From assembly GCA_024638465.1 (NCBI GenBank), contig JAHEKF010000003.1:42446-106445 (forward strand): 64,000 nt of DNA, written 5' to 3'. This document shows, in pieces, positions 31,367 to 40,856 of the stretch. The notes beneath the pieces were generated by a model. That model worked only from the letters and a program-made list of their open reading frames with translations. It did no database searches and was not told the DNA's origin. The stretch is from Rhodospirillaceae bacterium. GTDB taxonomy: Bacteria > Pseudomonadota > Gammaproteobacteria > Steroidobacterales > Rariloculaceae. Position 1 is the stretch's first letter; each line of letters starts with the position of its first letter. The position numbers were made by a program, and so were the translations under genes.

Positions 31367-32596
31367 TTATTCTTTCTGCGTCTGGCGAGGATCGACCGGC
31401 AATGTAGCCCGCAGCACCAGGTACCCGCAAACCCCTGAAAGCAGGGAGCCTGCGATGATTCCGAGGCGCTCGTCGAAGAGCAGATCGACGCCGGTACTTT
31501 CGAACGCCAACGACCCGATGAACAGACTCATCGTGAAGCCGATTCCGCACAGCAGCGCGGTTCCGTAGAGCTGTTTCCACTCTACATCCGGGGGCAGATG
31601 TGCGATGCCTACGCGAACCGCCAACCAGCAAGAGAAAAAAACTCCGATCTGATTTCCAAAGAACAGGCCCGCCGCTACCCCGAGCGAAACCGGATGGAGC
31701 AAATCAGCCAACGAGACGTTCGCCAGCGGTAGCCCCGCGTTCACGAACGCGAAGACGGGAAGGATAAAGAAGGCAACTGTAGTATGAAGATCGTGCTCGA
31801 GTTCGTGAAGCGGGGAATGTTGAGCTTCTGAATCACGAATCGGAATAAAAAGTGCCAACAGGACTCCCGCCAAAGTAGCATGGACGCCCGACTTCAATAA
31901 TGCGGTCCACATGACAAGACCGATCAAAACATAGGGCGTTCGCTCGAGCACGCCTCGGCGATTCAATACCACTAGAGGCACCAGGCACGCGCCCGCGACC
32001 CCTAGTGCGAGAGGCGATACGTCGTTCGAATAAAACAGCGCAATAATGAGTATCGCGCCGATATCGTCAATGATCGCGAGCGACACGAGGAATACTCTGA
32101 GCGACAGCGGAACGCGGCTACCCAGTAAAGCAAATACCGCCATCGCGAATGCGATGTCCGTCGCCGCGGGTATCGCCCATCCTTGCAAGGCCACCGGATC
32201 ACCGCGATTGAGAAACACATAGATCAGCGCGGGAAACAGCATCCCCCCGACTGCGCCAACCGCCGGTAGCCCTATGCGACGAAGGTCAGATAACTCTCCT
32301 TCTACGATCTCGCGTTTGAGCTCCAGACCGATCAGAAAGAAGAACACTGCCATGAGGCCATCGTTAATCCAGAGAAGCAGTGGCTTCGCGATTTCGAGCG
32401 CACCAATACGAATTTCGACTGGCGTATCGATCAAGGCGGCATAGAGATCCCCTAAGGGCGAGTTCGCGACAACCATCGCCCCTGCGGCGGCGACTATCAG
32501 AATAGTCCCGCTCGCGGTCTCTAATTTAAGAAAGTCACGAAATGCATGAAGCATGTCCACTATGCTCGCATTACGGGATGGATGGCGCCAGCGCAC
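31367..32596 (-). CDS. nhaA: Na+/H+ antiporter NhaA (copy 1)
   Basis: FLKLETASGTILIVAAAGAMVVANSPL, WAIPAATDIAFA, LAIIDDIGAILIIA. Confidence 0.95.
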   Translation of the reverse strand: MRWRHPSRNASIVDMLHAFRDFLKLETASGTILIVAAAGAMVVANSPLGDLYAALIDTPVEIRIGALEIAKPLLLWINDGLMAVFFFLIGLELKREIVEGELSDLRRIGLPAVGAVGGMLFPALIYVFLNRGDPVALQGWAIPAATDIAFAMAVFALLGSRVPLSLRVFLVSLAIIDDIGAILIIALFYSNDVSPLALGVAGACLVPLVVLNRRGVLERTPYVLIGLVMWTALLKSGVHATLAGVLLALFIPIRDSEAQHSPLHELEHDLHTTVAFFILPVFAFVNAGLPLANVSLADLLHPVSLGVAAGLFFGNQIGVFFSCWLAVRVGIAHLPPDVEWKQLYGTALLCGIGFTMSLFIGSLAFESTGVDLLFDERLGIIAGSLLSGVCGYLVLRATLPVDPRQTQKE

Positions 32597-32696
32597 TATC
32601 CGTTTACCATGTACGTCTTACATTGGCGTAGTAATCCTTGCGCCGGGCGGCGCTATACAGGAGTCGGGTTCACGCGAGGAACCTCGACTGACGCTT

Positions 32697-32712
32697 TGGC
32701 GCACTTCTTGCA
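32697..32712 (+). promoter_or_regulatory. Weaker candidate sigma-54 promoter
   Basis: TGGCGCA-CTTC-TTGCA; GG/GC dinucleotides at canonical spacing, two mismatches to TGGCACG-N4-TTGCW. Confidence 0.35.
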
Positions 32713-32754
32713 GACCTGACAGGGGAAACCTGTCGCTGTACCGGACAATGTATC

Positions 32755-34581
32755 GTGCCTGAAGTACTCAATATCCATGGCAGCCTGACGCTACTGCTGA
32801 CCGTAGGGGCCATCGTGCTCTTTACGCGAGATCGAATCCCGCTGGAGACTTCCGCGCTGGCGGTCCTCGTCCTGCTGGTGGTGCTGTTCGAACTGCTGCC
32901 GTTCTCGCGCGACGGCAACATCCTGCATTCAACCGAATTTTTTTCAGGCTTCGGTCACGAGGCGCTGGTCAGCATCTGCGCCCTCATGATCATGGGGCGT
33001 GGACTGGAGAGAACGGCAGCCCTGCAGCCGGTCGCCTTCGCGCTCGCCAGAGCCTGGCCCCGCTACCCAACCGCGACGCTTCTGGTGACGCTGGTTGTCG
33101 GCGCGCTGCTCAGCGGATTCGTCAACAACACCCCGATCGTCATCATGCTGCTGCCAATGCTGGTCGCCGTTGGCCTGGAGAACGACTTTCCGCCGAGCCG
33201 GATCCTTTTACCAATGGGTCTCGCAACGATCGTCGGCGGCATGGCTACGACGATCGGAACATCGACCAATCTTCTGGTCGTTTCGATCGCTGCCGACATG
33301 GGGATGCGCAACTTCGGCATGTTCGATTTTTCCATTCCTGTACTGATCGCGGGTTCTCTCGGAATCATTTTCCTGTGGCTCATTGCGCCCAGAATTCTTC
33401 CGGAACGCGAACCGCCCCTCACCGATACGTCACCGCGCATTTTCGCCGGCCGAATACGTATCGACGAAGATAGCAAAGTCGCCGGTCTGACCTTCGCCGA
33501 GGCGCTCGACCTGACGAACGGGCGAATGCGCGTCGAGGAGATTCAACGCGGCGAAAATCTGTTTCTGATGAAGCTTCCCACGGTGGTCCTGAAACCGGGC
33601 GACCGGTTGCTGGTCAACGACACGCCGGAAAATCTCAAGCTCTTCGAGCAACAGCTCGGCACCACGCTGGGCGAAAACCAGCGCGAGGAAAAGCTTGCCG
33701 ATGAGCCGGCTGCTACGGGCGACGATGGCGAGCAGCAAAAGCTCGCGGAAATCGCCGTGACCTCCGGATCGTTACTCGACAACCGAAAGCTCGTAGAGGT
33801 CGGATTCGAAAACCGTTTCAAGCTCCTTCCGGTCGCGCTACACCACGCTGGCAGCCAGGTAGCTGACATCGCAAATACGAAGCTATCCGTCGGTGACGTA
33901 CTCCTGGTTCAGGGAGAGAGCGAAAATATTGAAGCACTGAAAAGATCTGCGGAGGTCATGGTTCTGGATGGCATCACGGATTTGCCGGTGCAGAAGAAAG
34001 CACGCCTCGCGCTCGCCATCATGGGCGCAGTAGTCGCCGCCGCGGCAATCGGCCTGGCACCCATCTCCGTGGCCGCTATCGTCGGGGTATTGGCGATGCT
34101 GCTCACGCGCTGCCTGTCATGGTCGGACGCCGGTGAGGCACTCAGCATTCCGGTCATCATGATTATCGTTACCAGCCTCGCGCTCGGTCAGGCCCTGATT
34201 GCGACGGGCGGCGCCGAATTCCTCGCGGAGCTGTTCCTGAACGCGGTCGAAGGGCTGTCGCTCGGCCTGGTGCTCGCAATCCTCATGATCTCGATGACAG
34301 CGGTTACGAACATTGTCTCCAATAACGCAGCGGCGATTATCGGCACGCCTGTCGCTGTCGACATCGCGCTGGGACTGAATGCGCCGATCGAGCCGTTTCT
34401 CCTTGCCATCATCTTCGGTGCGAACATGAGTTTCGCAACCCCGATCGGCTACAAGACCAATTTGCTGGTCATGAGCGCCGGCGGATACAGATTCAGCGAT
34501 TTCCTGAGAGTCGGCATGCCGCTCACACTTATTATGTGGGTTACGCTGTCGCTTCTGCTTTTGGTGATGTACGACTTGTGA
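32755..34581 (+). CDS. SLC13/DASS-family permease with TrkA-C (RCK_C) domains
   Basis: Multi-TM; FVNNTPIVIMLLPMLVAVG, GTSTNLLVVSIA, soluble TrkA-C-like central region; GTG start. Confidence 0.85.
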   Translation: MPEVLNIHGSLTLLLTVGAIVLFTRDRIPLETSALAVLVLLVVLFELLPFSRDGNILHSTEFFSGFGHEALVSICALMIMGRGLERTAALQPVAFALARAWPRYPTATLLVTLVVGALLSGFVNNTPIVIMLLPMLVAVGLENDFPPSRILLPMGLATIVGGMATTIGTSTNLLVVSIAADMGMRNFGMFDFSIPVLIAGSLGIIFLWLIAPRILPEREPPLTDTSPRIFAGRIRIDEDSKVAGLTFAEALDLTNGRMRVEEIQRGENLFLMKLPTVVLKPGDRLLVNDTPENLKLFEQQLGTTLGENQREEKLADEPAATGDDGEQQKLAEIAVTSGSLLDNRKLVEVGFENRFKLLPVALHHAGSQVADIANTKLSVGDVLLVQGESENIEALKRSAEVMVLDGITDLPVQKKARLALAIMGAVVAAAAIGLAPISVAAIVGVLAMLLTRCLSWSDAGEALSIPVIMIIVTSLALGQALIATGGAEFLAELFLNAVEGLSLGLVLAILMISMTAVTNIVSNNAAAIIGTPVAVDIALGLNAPIEPFLLAIIFGANMSFATPIGYKTNLLVMSAGGYRFSDFLRVGMPLTLIMWVTLSLLLLVMYDL

Positions 34582-34589
34582 GCTAACCC

Positions 34590-35015
34590 ATGCAAGAACT
34601 CAACTGGAACGACATCGTTTCGAATCTCTACCAGATCGGTATCGCCTATGCGCTGGCGCTTCCGATCGCGTGGAACCGGGAGAAGGCGGAGCGCACGGCG
34701 GGCCTGCGCACGTTTCCGCTGGTCGCCATGGCGTCTTGCGGTTACATGCTGATCGGCCTGCAGGTGCTGACAACTACCGACGCCGAATCAAGGGTGCTTT
34801 ACGGCATCATCGCCGGCATGGGTTTTATCGGAGGCGGCGCCATTCTCAAGAACAAAGGCAGCGTCGATGGAACGGCAACGGCGGCAAGTCTATGGAACAC
34901 GGGCGCAATCGGCGTAGCAATTGCATTCCATCGTTACGAGATTGCCCTGGTACTTTCGGCGCTGAATTTCTTTACGCTCTATTTCGGTAAGCATGTCAAA
35001 GACTTAGACGACTAA
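34590..35015 (+). CDS. MgtC/SapB family protein
   Basis: NREKAERTAGLRTFPLVAMASCGYMLIG, GMGFIGGGAILK. Confidence 0.88.
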   Translation: MQELNWNDIVSNLYQIGIAYALALPIAWNREKAERTAGLRTFPLVAMASCGYMLIGLQVLTTTDAESRVLYGIIAGMGFIGGGAILKNKGSVDGTATAASLWNTGAIGVAIAFHRYEIALVLSALNFFTLYFGKHVKDLDD

Positions 35016-35054
35016 TACCATCCTGGCATGACGGCCGTGACTTTCCCGTTCCGG

Positions 35055-37136
35055 CTAGCCGAATCGCGAAGTATCCAGCGCTACGGATGCGTCACTCTTG
35101 TCGGTGATGTGAAAGTGACCGGACGGCGATGCGTCGGTTGGAAGACGGACCGAAAAAGCGGCCCCCGCGCCAGGACCATCGCTCGTCGCTTCAATCGTAC
35201 CGCCGTGTGCTTTCACGAGCGCGTGCACGATAGACAATCCGACTCCCAGGCCGGCGATACTCGCATCCGCGCGCCAGAACGGCTCGAAAATCTGATCGAT
35301 CTGTTCAGCGGTCAGGCCTTTACCTGTGTCGCGCACGGTGATTTCCAGGTGCTCGTCTTCGACCCGGGCACGAAAATGGATCCGACCGCCGGTCGGCGTG
35401 TACTTGGCCGCGTTATTCAATAAATTTCGGACGATCTGCTGCAATCTGACGGCGTCAACGTTCGCATTGAAGTCGCCCGGTTCGATTACCACAACAAGCT
35501 CATGCTCGGCTTCGATACCCGGACGCAGCTCTTCCACGGTGCTCTCGAGAAGCTCGCGCGCATCGATCTCTTCGGATTCCAGGCGTATTCCCGATTTGGC
35601 GATTCGCGAGATATCCACGAGATCGTCAATCAGGCGCGATTGCGAATCGATACTTTGCAGCATGATCGCAAGACCTTTGTTTCGCGTCTCGACTCTATCG
35701 TCCAGCTCCATTAGCCGCAGCCAGGTCAGCGCGGCATTTAACGGAGTCCGGAGCTCGTGTGAGATAACGTGGACGAATGTGTCGCGCATCGAAGCGGCGA
35801 CCCGTGCTTCGTCCAGCGCCTCACGCAGCCGGTTGCCCTGGTCTTTGCTTTTCGTAATGTCGTCGAGTACACCGACGATATGAGTAATTTCGCCTTCGTG
35901 GTTTTCGATGGGTGCCAGACTGAGCCGGTTCCAGAAAACGCTGCCATCCTTGCGGCAATTTCTGAACTCAACGGTGCCGCTCTTTCCGTTCGCGACCAGC
36001 GTACGAACTTCGTCCATGATCTCCGGCGGATTATCCGCGCCCTGATTTAAAAAGCGGCAATTTCTACCGATGCACTCATCGAAATCGTACCCGGTTATTT
36101 TCGTGAACGCCTCGTTCACGAAAACGATCGGCTGGTCAGGAGCGCGGTAATCTGATATCGCGACACCGTTGGTGGCTGCCGCCAGCGCGCGATCCTTGAC
36201 GAAGAGCGCGCTCTCCGCGCGACGCAGGACGATGACGGAAACGAATGCGACGGCCGCGGCCACGAACACCGAGCCCAGTGAAGTAATCGCGACTGCCAGC
36301 GGCCCCTCGAAAAAACGTCCGTAACCTGCCGTCACAACGGCGCCGACCAACAATGGTGCACAGATGATCATGATCAGGAGCGCGCGTACATGCGAACTGA
36401 CCAGGGATTCATCACTGAGCAGCGCCGGCAAGCCTGAACTTGGATGCAACCAGAAAACCCCTAGCGCGACTACCGCGAACAGCAGCGCTGTCGGCAAAGC
36501 CATTGCCGTCACACCCGATCCGCCCAGATAGAACGCGGGCTGGCCGTAAGCATGGCCAACGAGAGATATCACGGCGATGAGCAACACGATCGCTGCCAGA
36601 ACGCGCGCCGGAGCGCGGCTTTCGATTCCGCGCCAGTGGTCTGCGAGAAACCCGCACGCGAGCAGCAGGAACCCGATCGCCGACGTAGGCGCCATCCGGC
36701 CCGGCGAAGATGTGTCGGTCGCGTTCGTCGATTCGGCAATCAGCAATTGATCGATGCCGAGGTTGGATCCGAAGAGATACTGCGCAAGCGTCAATAGCCC
36801 GAGCGACAAAAGCAATGCTTCGAGCGTCCACCGGGACTTCTGCAATATCGGCGATGAATCGAGCTGGGCGAGCAGCAGCAAGACGGCACAGATCAGGAAT
36901 CCGCTGGCCGTGTTGATTTTCATTGAGACCCGGTCGGGGCTGAAACTCGTGAGCGCATCGACATCGAGCAGCCAGCCGGCGATGACCGCGATACTCACCA
37001 TCAGCGTGAATCCGGCGGCGATTGTCGGTAGCGTAAGCGCCAGCGCTCGGTTTCGGGACGAGAGTTGAGAAGAGCTCATTCGATAAAACTCCGACAATTC
37101 GACCGGCGTGCTTATTGTTTTGACACTGAGCGCCAT
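35055..37136 (-). CDS. Multi-TM sensor histidine kinase with LOV/PAS domain
   Basis: About 8 TM segments, LOV signature GRNCRFLN with adduct Cys, then HisKA (HELRTPLNAALTWL) and HATPase (NLLNNAAKYTP, DTGKGL, LGVGLSIVHAL). Confidence 0.9.
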   Translation of the reverse strand: MALSVKTISTPVELSEFYRMSSSQLSSRNRALALTLPTIAAGFTLMVSIAVIAGWLLDVDALTSFSPDRVSMKINTASGFLICAVLLLLAQLDSSPILQKSRWTLEALLLSLGLLTLAQYLFGSNLGIDQLLIAESTNATDTSSPGRMAPTSAIGFLLLACGFLADHWRGIESRAPARVLAAIVLLIAVISLVGHAYGQPAFYLGGSGVTAMALPTALLFAVVALGVFWLHPSSGLPALLSDESLVSSHVRALLIMIICAPLLVGAVVTAGYGRFFEGPLAVAITSLGSVFVAAAVAFVSVIVLRRAESALFVKDRALAAATNGVAISDYRAPDQPIVFVNEAFTKITGYDFDECIGRNCRFLNQGADNPPEIMDEVRTLVANGKSGTVEFRNCRKDGSVFWNRLSLAPIENHEGEITHIVGVLDDITKSKDQGNRLREALDEARVAASMRDTFVHVISHELRTPLNAALTWLRLMELDDRVETRNKGLAIMLQSIDSQSRLIDDLVDISRIAKSGIRLESEEIDARELLESTVEELRPGIEAEHELVVVIEPGDFNANVDAVRLQQIVRNLLNNAAKYTPTGGRIHFRARVEDEHLEITVRDTGKGLTAEQIDQIFEPFWRADASIAGLGVGLSIVHALVKAHGGTIEATSDGPGAGAAFSVRLPTDASPSGHFHITDKSDASVALDTSRFG

Positions 37137-37225
37137 TCGCTTCGCTTGACAGTGTGAGCCGCTGCGGGGAGCATGTGCAGCCCGCTGGCCGCTACCCGAA
37201 CAACAGACTAAGGCTGCTTACCGAC

Positions 37226-38542
37226 ATGCCACAGGTACTGATTGTAGACGATGAAGAGTCGTTTTCTAGCGGCATATCCGAGTTCCTGCAGCTCCAGGGC
37301 CACTCGGTCACCGCTGCCCGCTCGCTCGCGGCGGCTCGTGACGCTTTGACGGAGGGCGTTCCGGACGTAGTCGTACTGGATCTGATGTTGCCCGACGGCA
37401 GCGGTTTACAGTTGCTCGACTCGTTCGAAAACAATCGTCCGCAGAAAATCATCATCGTCACCGGTCACGCCGGCGTTAAATCGCTCATCGGCGGTATGGC
37501 CGGCAGCAACGTCTCATACATGAAGAAGCCGATTGAGCCGCGAGAGCTCGTTGGCGTAATCAATACCCTGAGTGTCGACGCACCGTCGCCGCAGTCACCA
37601 ACAGTGCGCGCTCACTTCGGACTACTTGTCGGCGAAAGCGAAGCCATGCAGGAGGTCTACAAGAAGATTCGCCAGGTAGCGGCGACGGACAGTACGGTAT
37701 TCATCCAGGGTGAAAGCGGAACCGGTAAAGAACTGGTGGCGGAATCAGTCCACCGTTACAGCGACAGGCCGGGCACGTTCCTCCCGGTCAACTGTGGCGG
37801 TCTCACGAAGGACCTGGTGTCGGCGCAGCTTTTCGGCCATGAGAAAGGCAGTTTCACCGGTGCGAACCGTCGTCATGCCGGCTTCTTCGAGCGCGCGAAC
37901 GACGGCACACTGTTTCTCGACGAAATCACGGAGATGCCGATCGAGATGCAGACACACCTGCTGCGGGTGCTCGAGACCGGGCAGATTCTTCGGGTGGGCG
38001 CCGAGCAGGAAATCGGCGTCGATGCGCGTCTCATCGCGGCGACGAACCGCGATCCTGCAGATGCCGTAAGCGCGGGAGCGTTGCGGGAGGACCTGTACTT
38101 TCGCCTCAGAGTATTTCCGATCGCTCTGCCGCCACTGCGAGAGCGATCCGGAGACGTTGCCCTGCTCGCGAACAGCTTCCTGGCGGACCTCAACTCGAAG
38201 CATTCGACGGACAAAAGCTTCTCCGACGACGCGATCGAGCGACTGGAAAGACATTCCTGGCCGGGCAATGTACGCGAACTGAAACATACCGTTCACCGGG
38301 CCTACATTATGGCCGATAACGACGTCGTATCGGTGCCGGAACGATTCGACGACGATCTGCCGCAAAAAATCGATGGTCTTCGCGCAGGCCGGTCGATCGC
38401 GGACGTAGAGAGAGACCTGATCCTGACGACGCTGAATCACCTCAACGGCGACAAGAAAGCGGCAGCCGCTGATCTCGGTATCAGTCTCAAGACGCTCTAC
38501 AATCGGCTCAAGGAATACGGTCAGGACACGACTGAACCGTAG
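37226..38542 (+). CDS. NtrC-type sigma-54-dependent response regulator (REC-AAA+-HTH)
   Basis: Receiver (VDDEE, DLMLPDGSG, TGH, KKP), Walker A GESGTGKE, GSFTGA (GAFTGA variant), ISLKTLYNRLKEYG helix-turn-helix; start at MPQVLIVDDE. Confidence 0.94.
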   Translation: MPQVLIVDDEESFSSGISEFLQLQGHSVTAARSLAAARDALTEGVPDVVVLDLMLPDGSGLQLLDSFENNRPQKIIIVTGHAGVKSLIGGMAGSNVSYMKKPIEPRELVGVINTLSVDAPSPQSPTVRAHFGLLVGESEAMQEVYKKIRQVAATDSTVFIQGESGTGKELVAESVHRYSDRPGTFLPVNCGGLTKDLVSAQLFGHEKGSFTGANRRHAGFFERANDGTLFLDEITEMPIEMQTHLLRVLETGQILRVGAEQEIGVDARLIAATNRDPADAVSAGALREDLYFRLRVFPIALPPLRERSGDVALLANSFLADLNSKHSTDKSFSDDAIERLERHSWPGNVRELKHTVHRAYIMADNDVVSVPERFDDDLPQKIDGLRAGRSIADVERDLILTTLNHLNGDKKAAAADLGISLKTLYNRLKEYGQDTTEP

Positions 38543-38576
38543 TGCGACAAGCGCCACGTTGTCTGCGGTCCCGCCG

Positions 38577-38592
38577 TGGCACAATTTTTGCT
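38577..38592 (+). promoter_or_regulatory. Candidate sigma-54 promoter upstream of stand-alone receiver
   Basis: TGGCACA-ATTT-TTGCT, one mismatch to TGGCACG-N4-TTGCW. Confidence 0.6.
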
Positions 38593-38622
38593 TTCATGTC
38601 TGAAGAACCGGTTTCTTCGAGA

Positions 38623-39030
38623 ATGAAAGTTAACCAGAGCAAAGCAGACCCGAGCCGCGCGAAGTTAAAACGCGTGCTGATCGTTGAAGACGAGCCGTCG
38701 GCCAGAGAGGCGACCGGACGCTACCTCGAGCATTGCGGATTCGAGGTTGCCGCGGCCGCGAGCGCGAAGGAGGCGGTACAGCGCGCTTCTGAACTGGGGC
38801 CGGAGGTCGTGGTGTGCGACTGGCAGCTTGCCGGTGGCGATAACGGCGCTGTTGTAGCGCGACAGCTCCAGAGTCGTTTTGGCGCTGCTATCATTTTTGT
38901 CACCGCACACCCCCTCGACGAGCTACGCGACGCCACCCGAGACCTCGACGTAGCCACTTACCTGCGCAAGCCGATATCGCTCGCGACGCTCGCCGCAACG
39001 ATCAACGACGTCCTGTCCAGTCCCGCTTGA
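38623..39030 (+). CDS. Stand-alone receiver-domain response regulator
   Basis: RVLIVEDEPSAREATGRYL, CDWQLAGGDNG, VTAHP, YLRKPIS; start placed downstream of the sigma-54 site, alternative ATG at 38596. Confidence 0.85.
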   Translation: MKVNQSKADPSRAKLKRVLIVEDEPSAREATGRYLEHCGFEVAAAASAKEAVQRASELGPEVVVCDWQLAGGDNGAVVARQLQSRFGAAIIFVTAHPLDELRDATRDLDVATYLRKPISLATLAATINDVLSSPA

Positions 39031-39171
39031 CTGCCCGCCCCTGCCGGCGAGCAGCCGTTATGGCCGCGCTTTCCGTGCACTTTTTTCCAACACTGGAAGT
39101 TTTTGCAAACTGAAGAGCGCTGACTGGCCGGTCGACCCTGATTTTTCGCGAGTTAATGCAGCTCGAAGAAT

Positions 39172-39187
39172 TGGCACGGTATCTGCA
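39172..39187 (+). promoter_or_regulatory. Candidate sigma-54 promoter
   Basis: TGGCACG-GTAT-CTGCA, one mismatch to TGGCACG-N4-TTGCW; 39 bp before the ATG at 39227. Confidence 0.7.
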
Positions 39188-39226
39188 TTGATTCCAGCGT
39201 AACGAACCAATTCGGAGGAATCGACA

Positions 39227-39400
39227 ATGCTTTCATGGGCACTCACGTTTTTCGTACTCGCCGTAATCGCCGCTGTTCTGGGCTTTACGGGAATCGCAGG
39301 CGCGGCAGCGAATATCGCTCAGGTGCTGTTTTTCCTGTTCCTCGGGCTACTGCTCATCAGCGCGATCGCAGGCGCATTGCGTGGCCGACCACCCGTTTAA
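39227..39400 (+). CDS. DUF1328 small membrane protein (57 aa)
   Basis: [63 protein letters not shown] upstream; missing from the ORF track. Confidence 0.88.
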   Translation: MLSWALTFFVLAVIAAVLGFTGIAGAAANIAQVLFFLFLGLLLISAIAGALRGRPPV

Positions 39401-39418
39401 CCTGAGGAGATCGCAGAA

Positions 39419-39571
39419 ATGAAGAAGTTTATCGTCGCGTTGATTTTCGGAGTCTTCGGCCTGTCGCTGGCAGGGTGTAACACGACGCGCGGCGTCGGCC
39501 AGGACATTCAGGCTGCGGGCGAATCGATCGAAGATTTCGCAGAGGAAACCCGCGAAGACCTCAACGATTAA
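39419..39571 (+). CDS. Entericidin-like small lipoprotein (50 aa)
   Basis: MKKFIVALIFGVFGLSLAGCNTTRGVGQDIQAAGESIEDFAEETREDLND; lipobox LAGC; missing from the ORF track. Confidence 0.88.
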   Translation: MKKFIVALIFGVFGLSLAGCNTTRGVGQDIQAAGESIEDFAEETREDLND

Positions 39572-39601
39572 ACCAAACCATAGCTACTAAAGGAGAATCA
39601 C

Positions 39602-39898
39602 ATGAGCACCAAAGAATCAGCCGCCCCGACAAGCAACGGTTCCGCCGCGCGACGTCTCGCCGAAGCCGCACACGCGGTCGTCGACGAAACGGCAGAAAAG
39701 GCCGAAGCGGTAGAGAAAAAGGTCCGCACCCAGGCAGCCGAAGCCAATGAGAAGCTGGAAGCGTCGCAGGAAGCCGCCATCCGTACGGTCGAAAGTTCGA
39801 TCGAGCGGCTCGAAGGCTTCGTCAAGAGCCGCCCGGTAGTCGCCACTGGTGCTGCTTTCGCCGCGGGCATTCTGGCCACAGCCCTGCTGCGTCGCTAG
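39602..39898 (+). CDS. DUF883/YqjD-ElaB-like protein with C-terminal TM
   Basis: Ala/Glu-rich coiled coil followed by KSRPVVATGAAFAAGILATALLRR. Confidence 0.75.
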   Translation: MSTKESAAPTSNGSAARRLAEAAHAVVDETAEKAEAVEKKVRTQAAEANEKLEASQEAAIRTVESSIERLEGFVKSRPVVATGAAFAAGILATALLRR

Positions 39899-39908
39899 AG
39901 GGTACGAC

Positions 39909-40310
39909 GTGGCAAGCCACTCCGACCCCATACCCGCCGCTACCGACCCGGCCCCGAGCTTGCCGAAGCTTGCCCAGGGCTGGGTCGCTGCGGCGGGTGC
40001 CACGGTTAAATCGACAACCGAGCTCGCGTTCGCTGAGGCCAGGCTTGCCGCCGTCAGCGTTCCGGCCATGTTAATGGCGGCAGTACTTTCCGCGGCATGC
40101 CTGCTATTAGGGTGGGTGCTGCTTGTCAGCGCACTTGCTTACTCTCTGGTAGGACTCGGAATCACTCCCGCGAAGGCTTTTTTACTGATTGGCGCGCCGC
40201 ATTTTCTCGCCGCCATTCTTCTCTGGCGTCTGGTTGAGCGCCTGAGCCGCAACCTCGATTTCGCCCACACACGCCAGCACCTCGCCGGCTCCGATGAGAA
40301 GACCGACTGA
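39909..40310 (+). CDS. YqjE-like phage-holin-family membrane protein
   Basis: Hydrophobic helices AVLSAACLLLGWVLLVSALAYSLVGLGI, position after the YqjD-like gene; GTG start. Confidence 0.72.
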   Translation: MASHSDPIPAATDPAPSLPKLAQGWVAAAGATVKSTTELAFAEARLAAVSVPAMLMAAVLSAACLLLGWVLLVSALAYSLVGLGITPAKAFLLIGAPHFLAAILLWRLVERLSRNLDFAHTRQHLAGSDEKTD

Positions 40311-40576
40311 TGTGGATTACAGAAAAACATAAAGTCGATCGCCTCGCGTCGCGGGCGAACGCCAATAAGCAGGCGTTGAATGCAAAGACTCAGGACCTTC
40401 GCCGCTCCGCCAGGGAGACGCTGGCATCGCCTGAGGTGCTCGTCTGGTCCTTCGCAGCAGGCGCATTCCGGGGCGCCGTTCGAGATCCGAAAAGCGGCTC
40501 GCCGGTCAAGCGAGCGCTGCGAAAGTTACTGGATGCTATGTTGACGTGGCGGCTGGCCAATCAGATTTTTTTCTAA
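40310..40576 (+). CDS. YqjK-like hypothetical protein
   Basis: Small basic protein, ATG/TGA overlap with the preceding CDS. Confidence 0.6.
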   Translation: MWITEKHKVDRLASRANANKQALNAKTQDLRRSARETLASPEVLVWSFAAGAFRGAVRDPKSGSPVKRALRKLLDAMLTWRLANQIFF

Positions 40577-40764
40577 CCGCATAATGCCCCTCGCCGAATC
40601 CCGCGGAATCGGTTTCAGCCCTCAAAGACCTCCTGCTACCGCAGATTCGGCGCACGACCAGCCCTCCCAGGCCGGGCGGCAAGTTTTTCACCCGCATTTG
40701 TAAATCGTTCCACGATTCAGTCAGGTGGCGGCTCCTGCCCCCCGGAAAGCCTGCAGTTCAGAGT

Positions 40765-40780
40765 TGGCACGTTATCTGCA
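40765..40780 (+). promoter_or_regulatory. Candidate sigma-54 promoter
   Basis: TGGCACG-TTAT-CTGCA; nearly identical to the 39172 promoter (TTGGCACG[G/T]TATCTGCAT shared). Confidence 0.7.
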
Positions 40781-40856
40781 TAAGTACCCCCGACAGCCGG
40801 CACAGCCAACGATCGCGTGAATCACGAGCCGGCAACAGACGAAGGAGAGATGAACA

